DNA of 64,000 nt from Megascapheus bottae (Eukaryota > Chordata > Mammalia > Rodentia > Geomyidae). Under the pieces are notes generated by a model. The model was not told where the DNA came from. It made no database searches and saw nothing but the letters and a program-made list of their open reading frames with translations. Location: positions 620,001-684,000 of the forward strand of contig JANJXV010000100.1 in NCBI GenBank assembly GCA_024803745.1, written 5' to 3'. The position numbers and the translations under genes were made by a program. Below, in pieces: positions 1-11,547 of this stretch; position 1 is the first letter of the stretch; every line of letters begins with the position of its first letter.

Positions 1-976
1 AGCAAACCTGCAGATTTTAACCATAGGGTTTTGAAATAGAACAGAAAATAGGGTGCTTGAAAAAGAACAGAAGAGGTTTACTCATCCTTCTCCTTAGAGT
101 TAAGACCAATCTCCTAGTTTGTTCCTTGGTTCTAAACAAAGTAGAAACAATCATAAGCATCTGGATAGAACATAAAATGATCCTTGTACACTCTTCATGC
201 AAGATAGACACCAGGAAGAAATCTTTTATTCAAGGAAGTAGGGTTTGCCCTGTTGAAGAGATAGGAGAGTGAGTAGGTAGGTGCTGGAGAAGGATCTTCT
301 GTAGAATTATGAGTCAACCCAAGAAAACTAAATTTCTGTATCATAAAATTAGCCAGCAAAACAGAAAGAACAGTTCAAAAACATGAAACTTGCTTGGCTT
401 GATTTCTGTTTATATTGGTGAAGTACTTGCTCATTGAGGATCAATATTTCCACTGCAAACAACAAGCAAACTTGACTAAAATATAAAATGACTTACGTCT
501 GGAAAGCACTGGGGAGATTCCAAGGTGTTAAGAATTTGAGAACCAAGATCAAGGAGAGAGAGAAAGGATAAAAGCAAGAGACCTAAATACCAAATCACCA
601 CATGGAATGTACAAGTTCTAACATCCGAGCTGAAAATAAAATCATGGGGTAGTTGCTAAGAGATGGAGTAGGTAGATCCACTTTTAAGCTTTGTCACCAA
701 GTTTATAAAACAAACTTTGACAGTCATAAAAGAGGACACGGGTATTTTCTGCATGATTTTACTGATGTTAAGGCTCTACTTTGCATAAAAATGTTGAAAG
801 AAAGCAACATTTGATCGTTGGCAAGTGGCATGCAGAGATGGAGAAACTTGAGAATACATATACCATACTAGCAACACTCTCCTTTTTGAGAAGTGAATTT
901 TAGAAGTGCCCTTAAGATAACAGTCCAATAAGTCACATTTTTATTAGTATTTGATATGTATTTTTGTGTAAATACA
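1..976. other. AT-rich unique sequence, no gene seen
   Basis: Frames here reach only about 60-70 codons and show no family motif. No SINE, LINE or microsatellite is recognisable by eye. Confidence 0.5.
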
Positions 977-1008
977 ACATATGTATGTAAATACATATGT
1001 ATGTAAAT
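977..1008. repeat. 16-bp tandem duplication
   Basis: Two identical back-to-back copies of the unit ACATATGTATGTAAAT (977-992 and 993-1008). A partial related unit lies just upstream. It is too short to be a minisatellite array. Confidence 0.85.
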
Positions 1009-1139
1009 ACGATAAAAATTAGGCTGTATCTAGTATCGGTAACATTACTCCATTTATGAGGCAGCACTGTCATGATGTAATGACTTTCTAAAGGTCTCAC
1101 CTCAACACAGCAATGAAATTCCAAAAGGGTGTAGAGGAG

Positions 1140-1950
1140 TCATTCCACCTGCGAACATCCTGCCCTGGATCCTCCCCAGTTCATGTCTAATTCATGTCTT
1201 CTGCAAACACAATATACATCCATTCTATACTCCATAGCTCCCCACATCCTCACGTATTCCAACAGCAACTCAACAGCAACTCACAGGTCCAAACTCTCAG
1301 CTAAATCAGACATAACTAGACCTAAAACATGATTCATCCTGAGGCAAATTCTGTCTAGCTAGGATGTTTTAAATCAAAGTGTTAAGGTTAAGTGCTTCTC
1401 AAACACAGTGGAAGGACATACATCAAAAAAGAAATGGACAACAGGACCCACGTAAATTCACACAAGGAAAGCAACATTAGACCCCAAACTCTATACCAGT
1501 TCTCTGCATGTGTTCTCTATTGGACACACAGTGGTGGTTGACACCACAAAGCCTTTGGCAACCCTGCTTCTTTGGCTTTGTAAGTTCATCTATCATATAT
1601 TTTTCTTCCACAAAGCTCTAAAGCAGAGAGAGACTGCAGAGAGGATGGGTTTTACTCCATCTTCCAGGAAATTGTTCTCCATTTCCACCATAGATTGGCT
1701 AACTATACTTCCATCAGCATTCTGTCAAATTACCTAAGCACTCTTCTTAGAGGATTCAGACTTTCTCTGCAGCACCCTTCTTTCTCCCAATCCTCACCAG
1801 CACAAACCTCAATATGTTGCTAGTGACAATACCGGTTTTCTGGCCTGCTCTTCCAAATTCTTCTGGTTTTTATCCAGCTTCAAAGCTGCTTCCACATGTT
1901 TAACTATTTGCTATAGTGATAGTCTCACTTTTCAATATCAATTTTCTTTT
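1140..1950 (-). mobile_element. ERVL-MaLR internal remnant
   Basis: The sequence between about 1620 and 1950, with its run of pyrimidine-rich phrases and the segment AGCTTCAAAGCTGCTTCCAC near 1880, resembles the reverse complement of the 3' internal part of mammalian apparent LTR retrotransposons (MaLR, THE1/MST/MLT type). It leads straight into an LTR in the same orientation. The left limit is uncertain. Many stops break every frame, so no gag-like protein could be made. It is an old, dead endogenous element. Confidence 0.55.
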
Positions 1951-2150
1951 TTAGTCTGTTTTGTGATGCAGTCGCTATACCACAGACTGGGTCAATCATA
2001 ATCAGTAGAAGTTTTTTTTTGTCTCACAGTTCTGGAGACTGGGAAGTCTGAGATTGAGAGACTGCATCTGGGAGGTGCTTCGTGCTATGTCTAAAAAGAC
2101 AGCAGGACAAACACAAAGTATGATAGAGAGAAGAAAAAAGCTCAAAGAAA
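1950..2150 (-). mobile_element. MLT1-like LTR (ERVL-MaLR), truncated
   Basis: The order 'TTAGTCTGTTTTGTGATGCA', then 'ACCACAGACTGGGT', then 'CTCACAGTTCTGGAGACTGG' and 'GAAGTCTGAGATTGAGA' is that of the 3' end of an MLT1-type LTR read on the minus strand. Only about 200 bp is recognisable; the rest of the LTR is deleted or too diverged. Together with the adjacent internal part it is the 3' end of one old insertion. Confidence 0.7.
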
Positions 2151-2620
2151 TTCACCTTTTTTTGAGAGACTTTTGAGAGTTAGAAAAGCCTACAAACCAT
2201 AACAAATAATCTATTCTAAACATGGCAGTTGTAGCTGAACATCTTTGATATTTTCTCCAGTTTCTTACTAATTTAAAACACTTTGTAGTCTGTGAGCTGG
2301 GAGTTGTAAACCTTAAAAAGGTTGTATTATCAAACATTTAAAACAAATGTAGAAAAATTCATATGTAAAATCTTAATAAAAAACACATAAGAGGTAGAAT
2401 ACTAATTTATAGGAGCTATTTCCAAAAAAGAAATAATCTATAACTAAGTTTCAAACATGATTATGAACATAGATCACCATTTTAAAATATCTCTGGATTG
2501 AAAGAATGCCACGGTTTATAAAACTGTATTATTTCTGGTGAGATGATTTTTATGGCTAAGTAAAACAAAAGGTAAGATTTTCAGCAAAAATTTAATATCA
2601 ATCAAACTGTTTTATATTAT
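2151..2620. other. AT-rich unique sequence
   Basis: May contain decayed LTR sequence continuing from the left. Nothing is identifiable. Confidence 0.4.
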
Positions 2621-2621
2621 T

Positions 2622-2872
2622 TATTTTTTTCTTTTTTTATTGTAATTAATAAAAGGGTTACATGATATTTGCCAGATAGAAGGTGCATTCATTCACATAC
2701 ATTAATACCCTTTCACATGTCTTGGTACCCATTAACCTCTCCCCCACCCACCACCCACCCCCTGTCTTGGTTTTACCCCTTGCCTATCAAATTTCAAATA
2801 ACCAAATACAAATAAATTCGATATATCAGATAACAAAGTGAGATACTGTAACAATATGAGTTACCCAAGGGA
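2622..2872 (-). mobile_element. L1 3' end (3' UTR and tail), minus strand
   Basis: Begins with a T-rich tail and the motif TTATTGTAATTAATAAAAGG, the complement of an ACAATAAA-like L1 terminus. It continues through a C-rich tract (G-rich on the element strand) and 'TATCAAATTTCAAATAACC'. The same sequence recurs at 4016-4217, 4803-5030 and 43102-43290, in both orientations, each time at a poly(A/T) end. A G-rich 3' UTR tract is typical of rodent L1. No ORF2 part is present. Confidence 0.65.
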
Positions 2873-3292
2873 CAGCAAAGAGATGAAAGATAACATAGTA
2901 GATTAAGGACAACAATCATTCATTATATGGCTTTTGTTTAATTATTATAATATTTATCATCTAAGCAGAAGTGCATCTTGTGTATTGGAAACTGCAGCAC
3001 CAAATTGTTGAATTATTTCTTAACGCTGCCTCTAACTTCCTTTACATAGCAGCAATAGATTTTGTTTTGATCTTGATTTTTTTAGTGATTCAGTCCATAT
3101 AGAGAATTAATAATTAATCTGGTCCTAATATCAATAGCCTGTGAAATACTAAATTAACTGACATTCCGGATTCTTAATTACTGTTTTCCAAGTTAGCATT
3201 GATCTTTTCATGGTTGGCTATGGTGCACATTAGATATCTATAAGCAGCTCCAACAGCAACTGGGACATTGTAGGGTGCTCAATAATGTTTTA
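2873..3292. other. AT-rich unique sequence
   Basis: No repeat or gene is recognisable. Several TAAT-rich words occur, but these are expected at this base composition. Confidence 0.4.
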
Positions 3293-3402
3293 TTGTTTTT
3301 GGTCGTGGGACCTGAACTCTGGGTCTCGGCATTGGCCCTGAGCTCTTCAGCCCATAGCTACCACCCTACATCTTGAGCCACAGCACCACTTCCTGCTCAA
3401 TG
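3293..3402 (-). mobile_element. Geo-module SINE fragment
   Basis: Reverse complement of the Geo right monomer shared by the window's composite SINEs: a region equivalent to 'GAAGAGCTCAGGG' and a terminal 'GGAAGTGGTGCTGTGGCTCA'. The head is missing. The flanks GCTCAATAATG (left) and GCTCAATGAAT (right) may be a decayed target duplication. Confidence 0.7.
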
Positions 3403-4015
3403 AATTTTTGTTATTATTTTAGGAACCAGAATTGGCCACCACACAATAGAAAAATTATTGCTCACAAACATCACATTAATATATAAAAGAGAATGGCTAT
3501 TAATATCTTTGAAATACATTGTGAAAATATGGCAAGAAAATAAAAAGGTAGCTTGTTAATGATAATCACACTGATAAGACTTATTATTCCTTGTATATTC
3601 TACATATGTTCATTCAGCAGGTTTCTCATGTTGAGTACAACAGAATACATAAAGGTAAAGCAAAAAGTAATTCTTGTCCTATAGGATTTAGTCTAGAAAG
3701 AGAAATAGAAATCTTATTATACAGGTGAAATTTGTTTTTGTAGAGCTCACTGTGAAACCAACAGTAAAAATACCTACTTAGTATGAGGATAACTATGTAC
3801 ATGTTAAGACTTGAAGGAAGAGTATAAGGGTAGGGCAATAATCTCTACCATGAAAGAAGAACCCCATACTTGGAGTTTGCAGTACATACAGAAATCTACA
3901 TAATAGTTCAAGGTAGCTCTCAGGAACGAGAAACTACCAGAATAAATGAAGCTCATACCACTGAGAAAATCTGAAAAAGTTCTCAGGAAATTTGTGAGAC
4001 CTACATACATACACA
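3403..4015. other. AT-rich unique sequence
   Basis: Frames of 68-70 codons on the minus strand have no recognisable domain. No interspersed repeat is seen. Confidence 0.4.
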
Positions 4016-4217
4016 GTTAATTATTTGAAATGTAAATATAATTGAGAATGCTATATTTATTTTTAAATCCGTATTCCCAGTGATCACATAAGTCCTGAGT
4101 AGAAAGTATATCAGAAGAAAAATCACAATTGCAAACATGAGAAAGGGTAGTAATGTTTGTGAAGTAATATATCTTCTATCTGGCAAATATAATATAACCC
4201 TTCTATTAATTACAATA
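4016..4217 (+). mobile_element. L1 3' end, plus strand, diverged
   Basis: Contains 'TTATTTGAAAT', 'ATGAGAAAGGGTA', 'CTTCTATCTGGCAAATATAA' and 'ATTAATTACAATAAAAAT', in the order expected from the reverse complement of the other L1 tails here. The C/G-rich tract is lost. Confidence 0.6.
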
Positions 4218-4802
4218 AAAATACCTTAAAAAAGAAAATTTACATTTTCCGACAGTATTTGTGGAGCATTATATTTCTGCTTTTGTTAGCTCCAATTTCT
4301 ACAGGCAGATCTACATATGAACATTCCTGGACAGTCTTCACTTTAAAATGTTGATTCAGTACCCAAGTAATTTTAACTCCCTTAGTCCATAGGCTATGGG
4401 AGTGAAATCACAATTTCAACAAGTGCTGGAGGCCTAGGATGTATAGGTATAGGTACCAGAATATACCTAGACAGCTTTATCATATCCATGTTCCTCCATA
4501 ATGCCTAATATTCTCTATGTGATCCATTCTTGTACTAGAACTATTACTCTTCAAAAACCTCAAGGTGTTCAAGGAAGAACTGAGCTTCTTTCCCAAAAGA
4601 AATGCCAGTTCCTTAATAGCAGGGTATATACCTCAGATTATATCTTAACCTTTCACCATTACAATTGTAATTATAATTAACTTTTGTTGAGTTTTTGTTG
4701 CAGACCCTGTTAAAAAGAGACTTAAATAAATTAGAGATCTAATTAAACTCGACAGTTCAGTAACTATTTCTTAAATGCTTTCCTCTCCCACATTTTTTAC
4801 AT
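4218..4802. other. Unique sequence
   Basis: No gene or repeat is recognised. It separates two L1 tails of opposite orientation. Confidence 0.4.
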
Positions 4803-5030
4803 TTTAAATATATTTTTGTAATTAATAGAAGGGTTACATTATATTCACCAGATAGAAGGTGAATTACTTCACATACATTGATACCCTTTCTCATGTCTTG
4901 TTCCCCATTTCCCTCCCTCCATCCTCGCCACTCATCTTGTTTTCCCCCCTTCCCTATCCTATTTCAAATAACCAAATAAACATATACAATATATCAGATA
5001 AAAGGTAAAATACCGTTACAATATGAGGTA
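4803..5030 (-). mobile_element. L1 3' end, minus strand
   Basis: Starts with TTTTTGTAATTAATAGAAGG and passes through 'CCAGATAGAAGGTGAATTAC', a C-rich stretch and 'CCTATTTCAAATAACCAAAT'. It ends near 'ACAATATGAG', as does the copy at 2622-2872, so these two share a longer part of the 3' UTR than the copy near 43 kb. Confidence 0.65.
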
Positions 5031-5051
5031 ACCAACTCTCCCACAATTTTT

Positions 5052-5234
5052 TTGCCAGTCCTGGGCTTAAGCTCAGGGCCTGAGGACTGTCCCTGGACTT
5101 TCTCAAGGCTAGAACTCTACCACTTGAGCCTCAGCACCACTCCTGGCTTTTAAGTATATGGTACCAAGGAATCGAACCCGGGTCTTCATGTATGCTAGTC
5201 AAGCACTCTACCGCTACACCAAACTCCCAGTCCA
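5052..5234 (-). mobile_element. IDL-Geo SINE, full length
   Basis: Read on the minus strand: an ID-like head with a B-box-like 'GGGTTCGATTCC', then the Geo half ending in an A-rich tail. A 14-bp target duplication CTCCCACAATTTTT flanks it (5038-5051 and 5235-5248). The intact duplication suggests a comparatively recent insertion. Confidence 0.9.
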
Positions 5235-5248
5235 CTCCCACAATTTTT

Positions 5249-7206
5249 ATAGTTAATTTTCAACATAGCATCTAGTGAGTATCACCAATACATTTGTTCA
5301 CCCTGTGTCCCACCATTTCAGTGCCCCTCTCCCTCCCCCAAATAGATAACATACATACCAGACAAAAGGTACAGAAATCACAAGTGGTGGCAAAGGAGAA
5401 AACAGACAAACATCAAAAAGACAAAAGGCAAAAATCAAAAGGCAAACAGCAAAAACCAAAGTCTTATCTCCATCTCTTGTAGTTCATTTCTATAAATCGT
5501 ATTTCTGTATGATCATATGCACATAGCTATTGAGTTTTTTGATCTAGAATGTGCCTATAATTCTCCAAGTAAAAACATTGGAAAGTAAAAGACAAAAATT
5601 CACTAGGATATGATAAAGTATACAGGACTGTGAACACTCACACTGTAAGACCAGAGGAGGATATTATTATTCTTCTCTTCCAAAATCTCACTATATAATA
5701 AGCACTGGTATTTCTTGGCATGGTGGCTTTGAAGGCTCCTGGGCATCACCTCATTTCTATATACTTTAAAGCCAAATCAACTCTCATCTCACCTTACCCT
5801 CTCTCCTGTATTTCTAAAATAGCTGCACAAATGGGGGTTTAAAGTGTTAAAACTATGACTGGAATTAAGAAAGGGAAACTAATGTGTGTGTCCAGTCTTA
5901 GAGATCAAGAACATGCACAAGCATTGACTTGACTCATTTAAATCTTGATGTTTTCAAGCAGTTCCTATGTTGCTCTGAGTGTCTATTAATACTGAGTACC
6001 CGCTCTGCCTCACTCAGCCTTCACATTACTACACCATTTCTTTTCCAGTTAGTTTACCAGATCAATATAAAGTTAAAAATGCTGATGGAACTATTTGAAA
6101 TGGAAGACTAGGAGACTTAAGGGGGATTATGTAGGCTCTCAGAAATGATTTGAAGAGTTAAATCTCTGTTGGCTTTAGAAAGATTTTTAAAATTGACATT
6201 CTGGCACATTGCTTCAAGGACATAACAACTTTGAAGTACAACAACCGAAATGATAATGCTAAAAAGAAAGTATCTACTCTAGGACAGCAAAAGGCTTAAG
6301 GTAATTTGTCCCAGTAATAAGTTTTAAAAACTGTACTCTCCATGATTTGGAGATACAAATGAAACTTTATTACAGAATATGGAATTCATTCTTTGCTCTG
6401 ATGGGAATACTGGCCCTAGAAAGAAAAAATACAATATTGTTATAAATTTTAAAAAGTTAAAAGTAATACAATGGCAAGCCCTCAAATCTGTCCACTAAGA
6501 ATAAAACTATTGATTGTATACTTACTAAATTTAATCTGAAAAGCCTCAGAAATGTTGAATTTCTCTTTTTAGGCCCAGCCTAAAAACACTTTTTCCCTTA
6601 TTTGGACATTATGTTATTTAAGATGCAGTAATTTAAACAAGAGAAACACAACCCAAATTTATTTTACATAAAGAAGAAAGTTTACAGCTCATGTCCTGGA
6701 ACGACAGTAGGTTGGGATATGATTTCCCAAAAGGTCAATAATGTCTCACAGTTTTGACAGTTTTCTCATTATCTTGCATTTCTCCTCCTTGTTCTGTTTA
6801 TTCTTTGGAACCCTCTACTACACCATCCTAACAAGCTTCTAACACCAATACCCTTTGAAATAAAGACAACTGCCTCCCAAAAGTTTGATGAGAGACTCTG
6901 GAAGTTAACTTGTTGCCCCCAATAAGGCAATAAGTCAAACTCAATCATTTTGATCAAATTTTTGGTTCATATTTCTGTACTATTACATCAATGTGTGGTA
7001 CTAGTTTTAAGGCATGGACCATTAGGGATATTGTTTTTTTCTATCTAAACATTTACCCATATCTATAAATTCTAATCTGCTTTGGTTGTTTTTGACAGAC
7101 ACAAATAAAATGACTTTCAAAATTATATTACTACTTGATTTGTAAAATGTACTATATTATCCATCACAAAACAGTACTATATATAATCAACAGTTAACTA
7201 AAATAT
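5249..7206. other. Unique sequence, no gene
   Basis: About 2 kb without recognisable repeats. The 60-62-codon frames at 5294-5482, 5929-6111 and 6769-6957 have low-complexity or featureless translations. Confidence 0.45.
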
Positions 7207-7446
7207 GGCCAGGCACATGCTCATTCCAATAATCCTAGCTACCCAAGACGCTCACATATGAGGACAGGAGCTCAAAGCTAGCACGGGCAGGAAAGCCCAG
7301 GAAATTCTTATCTCCAATTTGCCACCAAGAAATCAAAGGCAGAGCTGTTATACAAGTGGCTGAGTATTAACATCAAGTGAAAAATCTAGTGGATAGCAGC
7401 CTGACATCAGTTCAAGGCCCAGATACTGGCATACATACACAAAAAG
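7207..7446 (+). mobile_element. B1-Geo composite SINE, diverged
   Basis: A 7SL/B1-like head ('CCAGGCACATGCTCATTCCA', 'AATCCTAGCTAC'), the linker 'TTCTTATCTCCAATTTGCCA' and a decayed Geo half. It is one of the most mutated copies here. Confidence 0.75.
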
Positions 7447-8016
7447 TTAATTAAAATACAATGAATCAATATCAAACCATGTAATCATAATTCAAACTAT
7501 ATTTGCTTCCCTGACTTTTCCAGATATGATGAAGGTTGAATATTCTCCACATAGTCACACTGTTTGAGAGAGCTAATAGGCAAAGCAATATCACTGAAAA
7601 CTTTTGTGCAAAAGTTTCAAGCCTAATATTAATTTATTTAAAATGTTTGAGAAAGTTTGCATAGAAAATCTAGACAAATTAAAAAAAATATTATTTGGTT
7701 TTACCCCACTTTCTCAAAACTCCTTATATTCGATAGCAGAAGAAATGGAACGGTACAGCATTAACTTATGCACATATCAGCTGTTTCTATCTTAACTAGG
7801 AAGCACTGTTTCATCTCTTATCAGACACAAAATGGATTGAAAGTTAATTGGAAAAGTATTTCAGAAGAAAAGTGGTAGAGAAAGGTCTAATAGGTTTTTG
7901 AAGATGTAAAGATTCATATTTTTATGTTGGAAAGGATACCAAACCAGAGAAAAGTTTCTAGTTAAGAACACAGTGAATATTTTTAATGTATGAAAAACCT
8001 AGCTACAATACAGCAA
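7447..8016. other. Unique AT-rich sequence
   Basis: The 63-codon frame at 7604-7795 has no recognisable motif. Confidence 0.4.
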
Positions 8017-8049
8017 AATAATAATAGTAATAATAATAATAATAATAAA
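8017..8049. repeat. (AAT)n microsatellite
   Basis: About ten AAT units with one interruption (TAG) near the left end. Confidence 0.9.
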
Positions 8050-8129
8050 TCTACAGTTCCACTATACCTAGCAGGTCATGAAATATTTGTGATAAGCTTG
8101 AACAACCACTTTTTCATGAACTTAATAAT

Positions 8130-8408
8130 TTTTTCTTTTCTTTTCTTTTTTGGTTAGTCTTGGGTCTTGAACTCTGGGCCTGGGCGCTGTCCCTGAGCTC
8201 TTCACCAAATAAAGGTTATACCCTTTATTTTAAAAGCTATACCTTTTCAAATTAACATTAAAACTTATACCACTTCTGCTTTTCTGGTGGTTAATTGGAG
8301 ATAAGAGTCTTACAGACTTTCATGCCCAGGCTGCCTTTGAACTACAATACTCAGACCTCAGTCTTCTGAGTGGCTAGGATTACAGGTGTGGGTCACTAGC
8401 TCCTAGCT
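8130..8408 (-). mobile_element. B1-Geo SINE with an internal foreign segment
   Basis: The minus-strand order is B1 head (8320-8408), linker with 'GGTTAATTGGAGATAAGAGT', then Geo. The middle of Geo (about 8204-8269) is replaced by unrelated AT-rich sequence that contains a 9-bp hairpin (AAATAAAGG / CCTTTATTT). The T-rich end at 8130-8151 is the tail. Confidence 0.75.
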
Positions 8409-8611
8409 TAATCTTTTTTGCTAAGTACTCACTTTGTTTTCAGATGAGGGACTGCTTTCCCAAGAGCCCTCTTTGTCTATTGATATCACCTCAAAAACCT
8501 TCTTCTTTTCAGTCACCATCTGTGGCTGCCTGCCTAGATATTATATATTCTTCCTGACCCCTGGAACTTGATCTGCATATATTATCATTGTGCATATAGT
8601 AGTTGTGTAGT

Positions 8612-8797
8612 TCTTTTTTTGCCAGTCATGGGCTTGACCTCAGGGCCTGGGCACTGTCCTTGGACTTTCTCAAGGCTCAGCACTCTACCACTTGAGCCTC
8701 AGCACCACTTCCAGCATTTTTCTATGTATGTGGTACCAAGGAATTGAACCCTGGTCTTCATGCATGCTAGGCAAGCACTCTGCCACTAGACTGTTGC
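8612..8797 (-). mobile_element. IDL-Geo SINE
   Basis: The complement of the Geo half runs from 'GCCAGTCATGGGCTTGACCT' and leads into the ID-like head, with 'GGAATTGAACCCTGG' as the B-box complement. No clear target duplication is seen. Confidence 0.88.
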
Positions 8798-9338
8798 CAT
8801 TATTATTTGAATGGTGTTGGGTGTGTCTGGTGTTTACAGAGGAAATGGGTGTAGGAATCTGAGTGGATCAGGTCAAGAAATTTTCCTTTTGTGTGGTGAG
8901 TACTATGGAATTAGCGTCAAGCATTGACCAGCAACTGACCTTTCTCATGGGACCTGGAACAGAATTTCCTCTGCTGTGATGGACTCCATACTGACAGACA
9001 TAGCCACACCCTAGACTTCAAGAGTTTAGGTGACCTATCACCAGCTTTGATCAATTTTGTGAAAGACAGGCTGTTCACCCTGGCATTTGCAGACAATTAC
9101 CAAATATAGTGATACTCATGGAGACATTTAGCTTGTCGACTGCTTCACAGATAGGTTTTTCTGCTCATAAGTATTTCACTGTACAGCTGTCATTAAGACC
9201 TAAATGCTCAGGCTTACAGAATACACATTATTCTCACTTATTTTATTGTGTCAAAGTGGTTATGTGGTGCTTCTGTATTTCCTGAATAAATATCAGTTTT
9301 AAAGTATAGCCGTCTTTCAAAAAATGTTTTTGTTTTTA
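8798..9338. other. Possible ancient LTR relic; otherwise unique
   Basis: The phrase 'GGGTGTGTCTGGTGTTTACA' followed by a 'GAATCTGAGTGGATCAGGTC'-type segment is reminiscent of an old mammalian LTR pattern (GTGTGTCTGTGAGGGTGTTT...). The match is loose and the family is not asserted. Confidence 0.25.
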
Positions 9339-9556
9339 AGCTCACACCTGTAATAGTAGCTACTCAGGAGGCTTAGGTCTTGAGGATCATGGTTCAAAGC
9401 CAGCCCAGGCAGAAAAGTCCGCATGAGACTCTTCTCTCCAATTAACCACTCAAAAACCAGTAGTGGAGCTGTACCTCAAAATGGTAGAAAAGAGAGCTCA
9501 GGGACACCCACCATCTAGGTTTTGAGTTCACACCCCATGACTGACTTAAAAAAAAG
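9339..9556 (+). mobile_element. B1-Geo SINE, 5'-truncated
   Basis: Starts inside the B1 head (CTCACACCTGTAATAGTAGC). It continues through 'GAGACTCTTCTCTCCAATTA' and a diverged Geo half to an A run at 9548-9555. Confidence 0.8.
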
Positions 9557-9851
9557 TTTAATTTTGCTGATATTCCCAGAATTAATTCTATTTTGACCTT
9601 TTGGGACAGTGGGCTGGTGGGCTGGAGGACTTTCAGTCTCTCTGGATCTCAACACTATGATTATGGATGCAGGAAGGCGTCTCTAGGGATTATGGGTAAA
9701 ACCTATACTCAATAAACACCTAGGTCCTGTAATAACTCTGTAGGTTCCTATCCTTACTGTGCAAAGTCATCATAAACATGGCAACTTATGACAGTATACA
9801 AACAATAATAGAACTCAAGAAAACAGCACTGTTTTCTAGTACCTCTTCTCT

Positions 9852-9874
9852 AAAAAAAAAAAAAAAAAAAAAAA
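9852..9874. repeat. 23-nt poly(A) run
   Basis: An unbroken A run directly before the head of the next SINE. It is probably the tail of an older, no longer visible retroposon, into which or behind which the next element inserted. Confidence 0.85.
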
Positions 9875-10203
9875 GGTGGGGCAGTGGCAGTGGCTCAAGT
9901 CTATAATTCTAGCTACCTGGGAGCCAGAGATTGGAAGATCAAGATTCAAGGCTAGTCTAGTTCAAAAAATAAATAAATAAATTGTTTCTGAGATTCCATC
10001 TCAACAGTGGTACACCCTGGGGAAGCATAACGAAAAGGATTGCAGTCCAGGCTGGCCCAGGCATAAAGCAAAATCCTATCTGGAACATAATCAAACCAGC
10101 AAGTGGTCGGCAGCGTGATTCAAGAGATAGAGCACCTGTCTTTGCAAGCTCAGAATCCTGAGTTCAAATCCTAGCATTGCAAACTAAAAAGCAAAAACAA
10201 GAG
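9875..10203 (+). mobile_element. Old B1/tRNA-derived composite SINE
   Basis: A diverged B1-type segment (9878-10110, perhaps two tandem partial monomers separated by an A-rich joint at 9965-9983). It is followed by an ID-like segment with 'GAGTTCAAATCCTAG' near 10160 and an A-rich tail. Its order differs from the B1-Geo elements because the tRNA-like part is at the 3' end. Confidence 0.55.
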
Positions 10204-10840
10204 CAAAAGCGTGTGTCCATGCCTGGCGTGCCATTCACTGGCAGCAGAAACTCAGAAGGAGGCGGGAGTTGTAAGACAGGATAGGAACATTTAGTTTAAT
10301 TGCCTGGGGAGGGTCAGAAACAACTCTTTGTTCAGCCCCACCAAGCTAATTAGTTGAAAAAACAACATTCTCAGCCCATAAACAAGAGTCTTTTTTTTTC
10401 TATAAGCAATTAGGAATGACCCTAATCTTATTCACTTAAACATACATCCCACAGCAAAGCTGGAAAGACACCAAAGCATTGGAAAGACACCAAAGTTGAG
10501 GCTGCACAACTGCCTTTGTGAATCCTCAAAGCTTCCCAATGAAAGATCAACTGCCCTTCCTTCGAAGATTTTCTTCTTTGCTTTCTCCTGAGCATAAATT
10601 TCCAGATGTGCAGCAGGTGACAGCAGGAAGCCAGAGTTCTAACCCATCATACTAACCCAGCCCTTCCCCTGCCCAACCTCACACCTCACACATTGCTCCC
10701 TACTGGACAGTTTGCATTGTCTCTGCCTTCTGCCAGCCTGGAAATACTGTGAGGCCCAGTGAAGAGCCATCACCTGCCATCTGAGTGCTCTACTGCTTTA
10801 CACAGGGAAAGGATGAAGCAAACTATTGTTGAATAAACCA
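10204..10840. other. Unique sequence with a small local duplication
   Basis: Two near-adjacent copies of TTGGAAAGACACCAAAG-like sequence lie at about 10460-10495. No gene or interspersed repeat is seen. Confidence 0.45.
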
Positions 10841-11125
10841 ATGGAGGATGGATGGATGGATGGATGGATGGATATGAAAGGAAGGAAGACAGATGGATGA
10901 TGGATAGAAGGATAGGGAATGGATAGGATAGATGATGGGTGGAAAGGTTAAAGAGAGGAAGAAAGGAAAAAGGAGGAAAGAGGAGGACGGGAGTTTCTTT
11001 AATAGGGAATAAAGAGATCATTTGTTAGTATAAAGATTTGCAAATGATCACAGCAAATAACACTTCAAATGGGAGAGAGGGGAGAAGAGGAAGGGGGGGG
11101 AGAGGGAGAGAGGAGGGGTGAGGCT
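10841..11125. repeat. (GGAT)n followed by purine-rich tract
   Basis: About seven GGAT/GATG units (10841-10874) run into a long A/G-rich stretch (10876-11125). The frames on both strands here (83 and 71 codons) are repeat translations. Confidence 0.85.
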
Positions 11126-11466
11126 GGTGCTCCAAGGTTGAGGGGTAACTTAAAAAAAATAATCCAACTAACTGAAAGAATGACTGGTGCAGCCAGGAGC
11201 AGAATTCAAATTTTGAAGCTCTATTCTCCCAGCTGGGCACTTAAGAGTTTGGCTCGTGTGGTGGTGGCAGTTCACGGAGAGTTCAAATCCCCTCACAGAC
11301 ACGTGTGGGTGAATAAGTGGCATAGTCTTTCTTTCTTCCAAGTGCTTGATAGAAGCTTCCAGATGTATGGGGGTGTGCATAAGAGAGCCTCGAGTGCTCC
11401 ACTCTCGATGGAGTCTATAAATATGCATGTTGGGTTTCATGAATCATTTAGAGCTGGCTTGGTTGC
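11126..11466. other. Unique sequence inside a 162-codon chance frame
   Basis: The plus-strand frame 11069-11557 begins in a purine tract and ends in a TTCC microsatellite. Only about 100 codons cover ordinary sequence, and these show no motif. Confidence 0.5.
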
Positions 11467-11547
11467 TTTTCTTTTCTTTCTTTCTTTCTTTTTTTCTTTC
11501 CCTTCCTTCCTTCCTTCCTTCCTTCCTTCCTTCCTTCCTTCCTTCCT
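11467..11547. repeat. (TTTC)n/(TTCC)n microsatellite
   Basis: CTTT units switch to about eleven TTCC units without a break. Confidence 0.95.
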
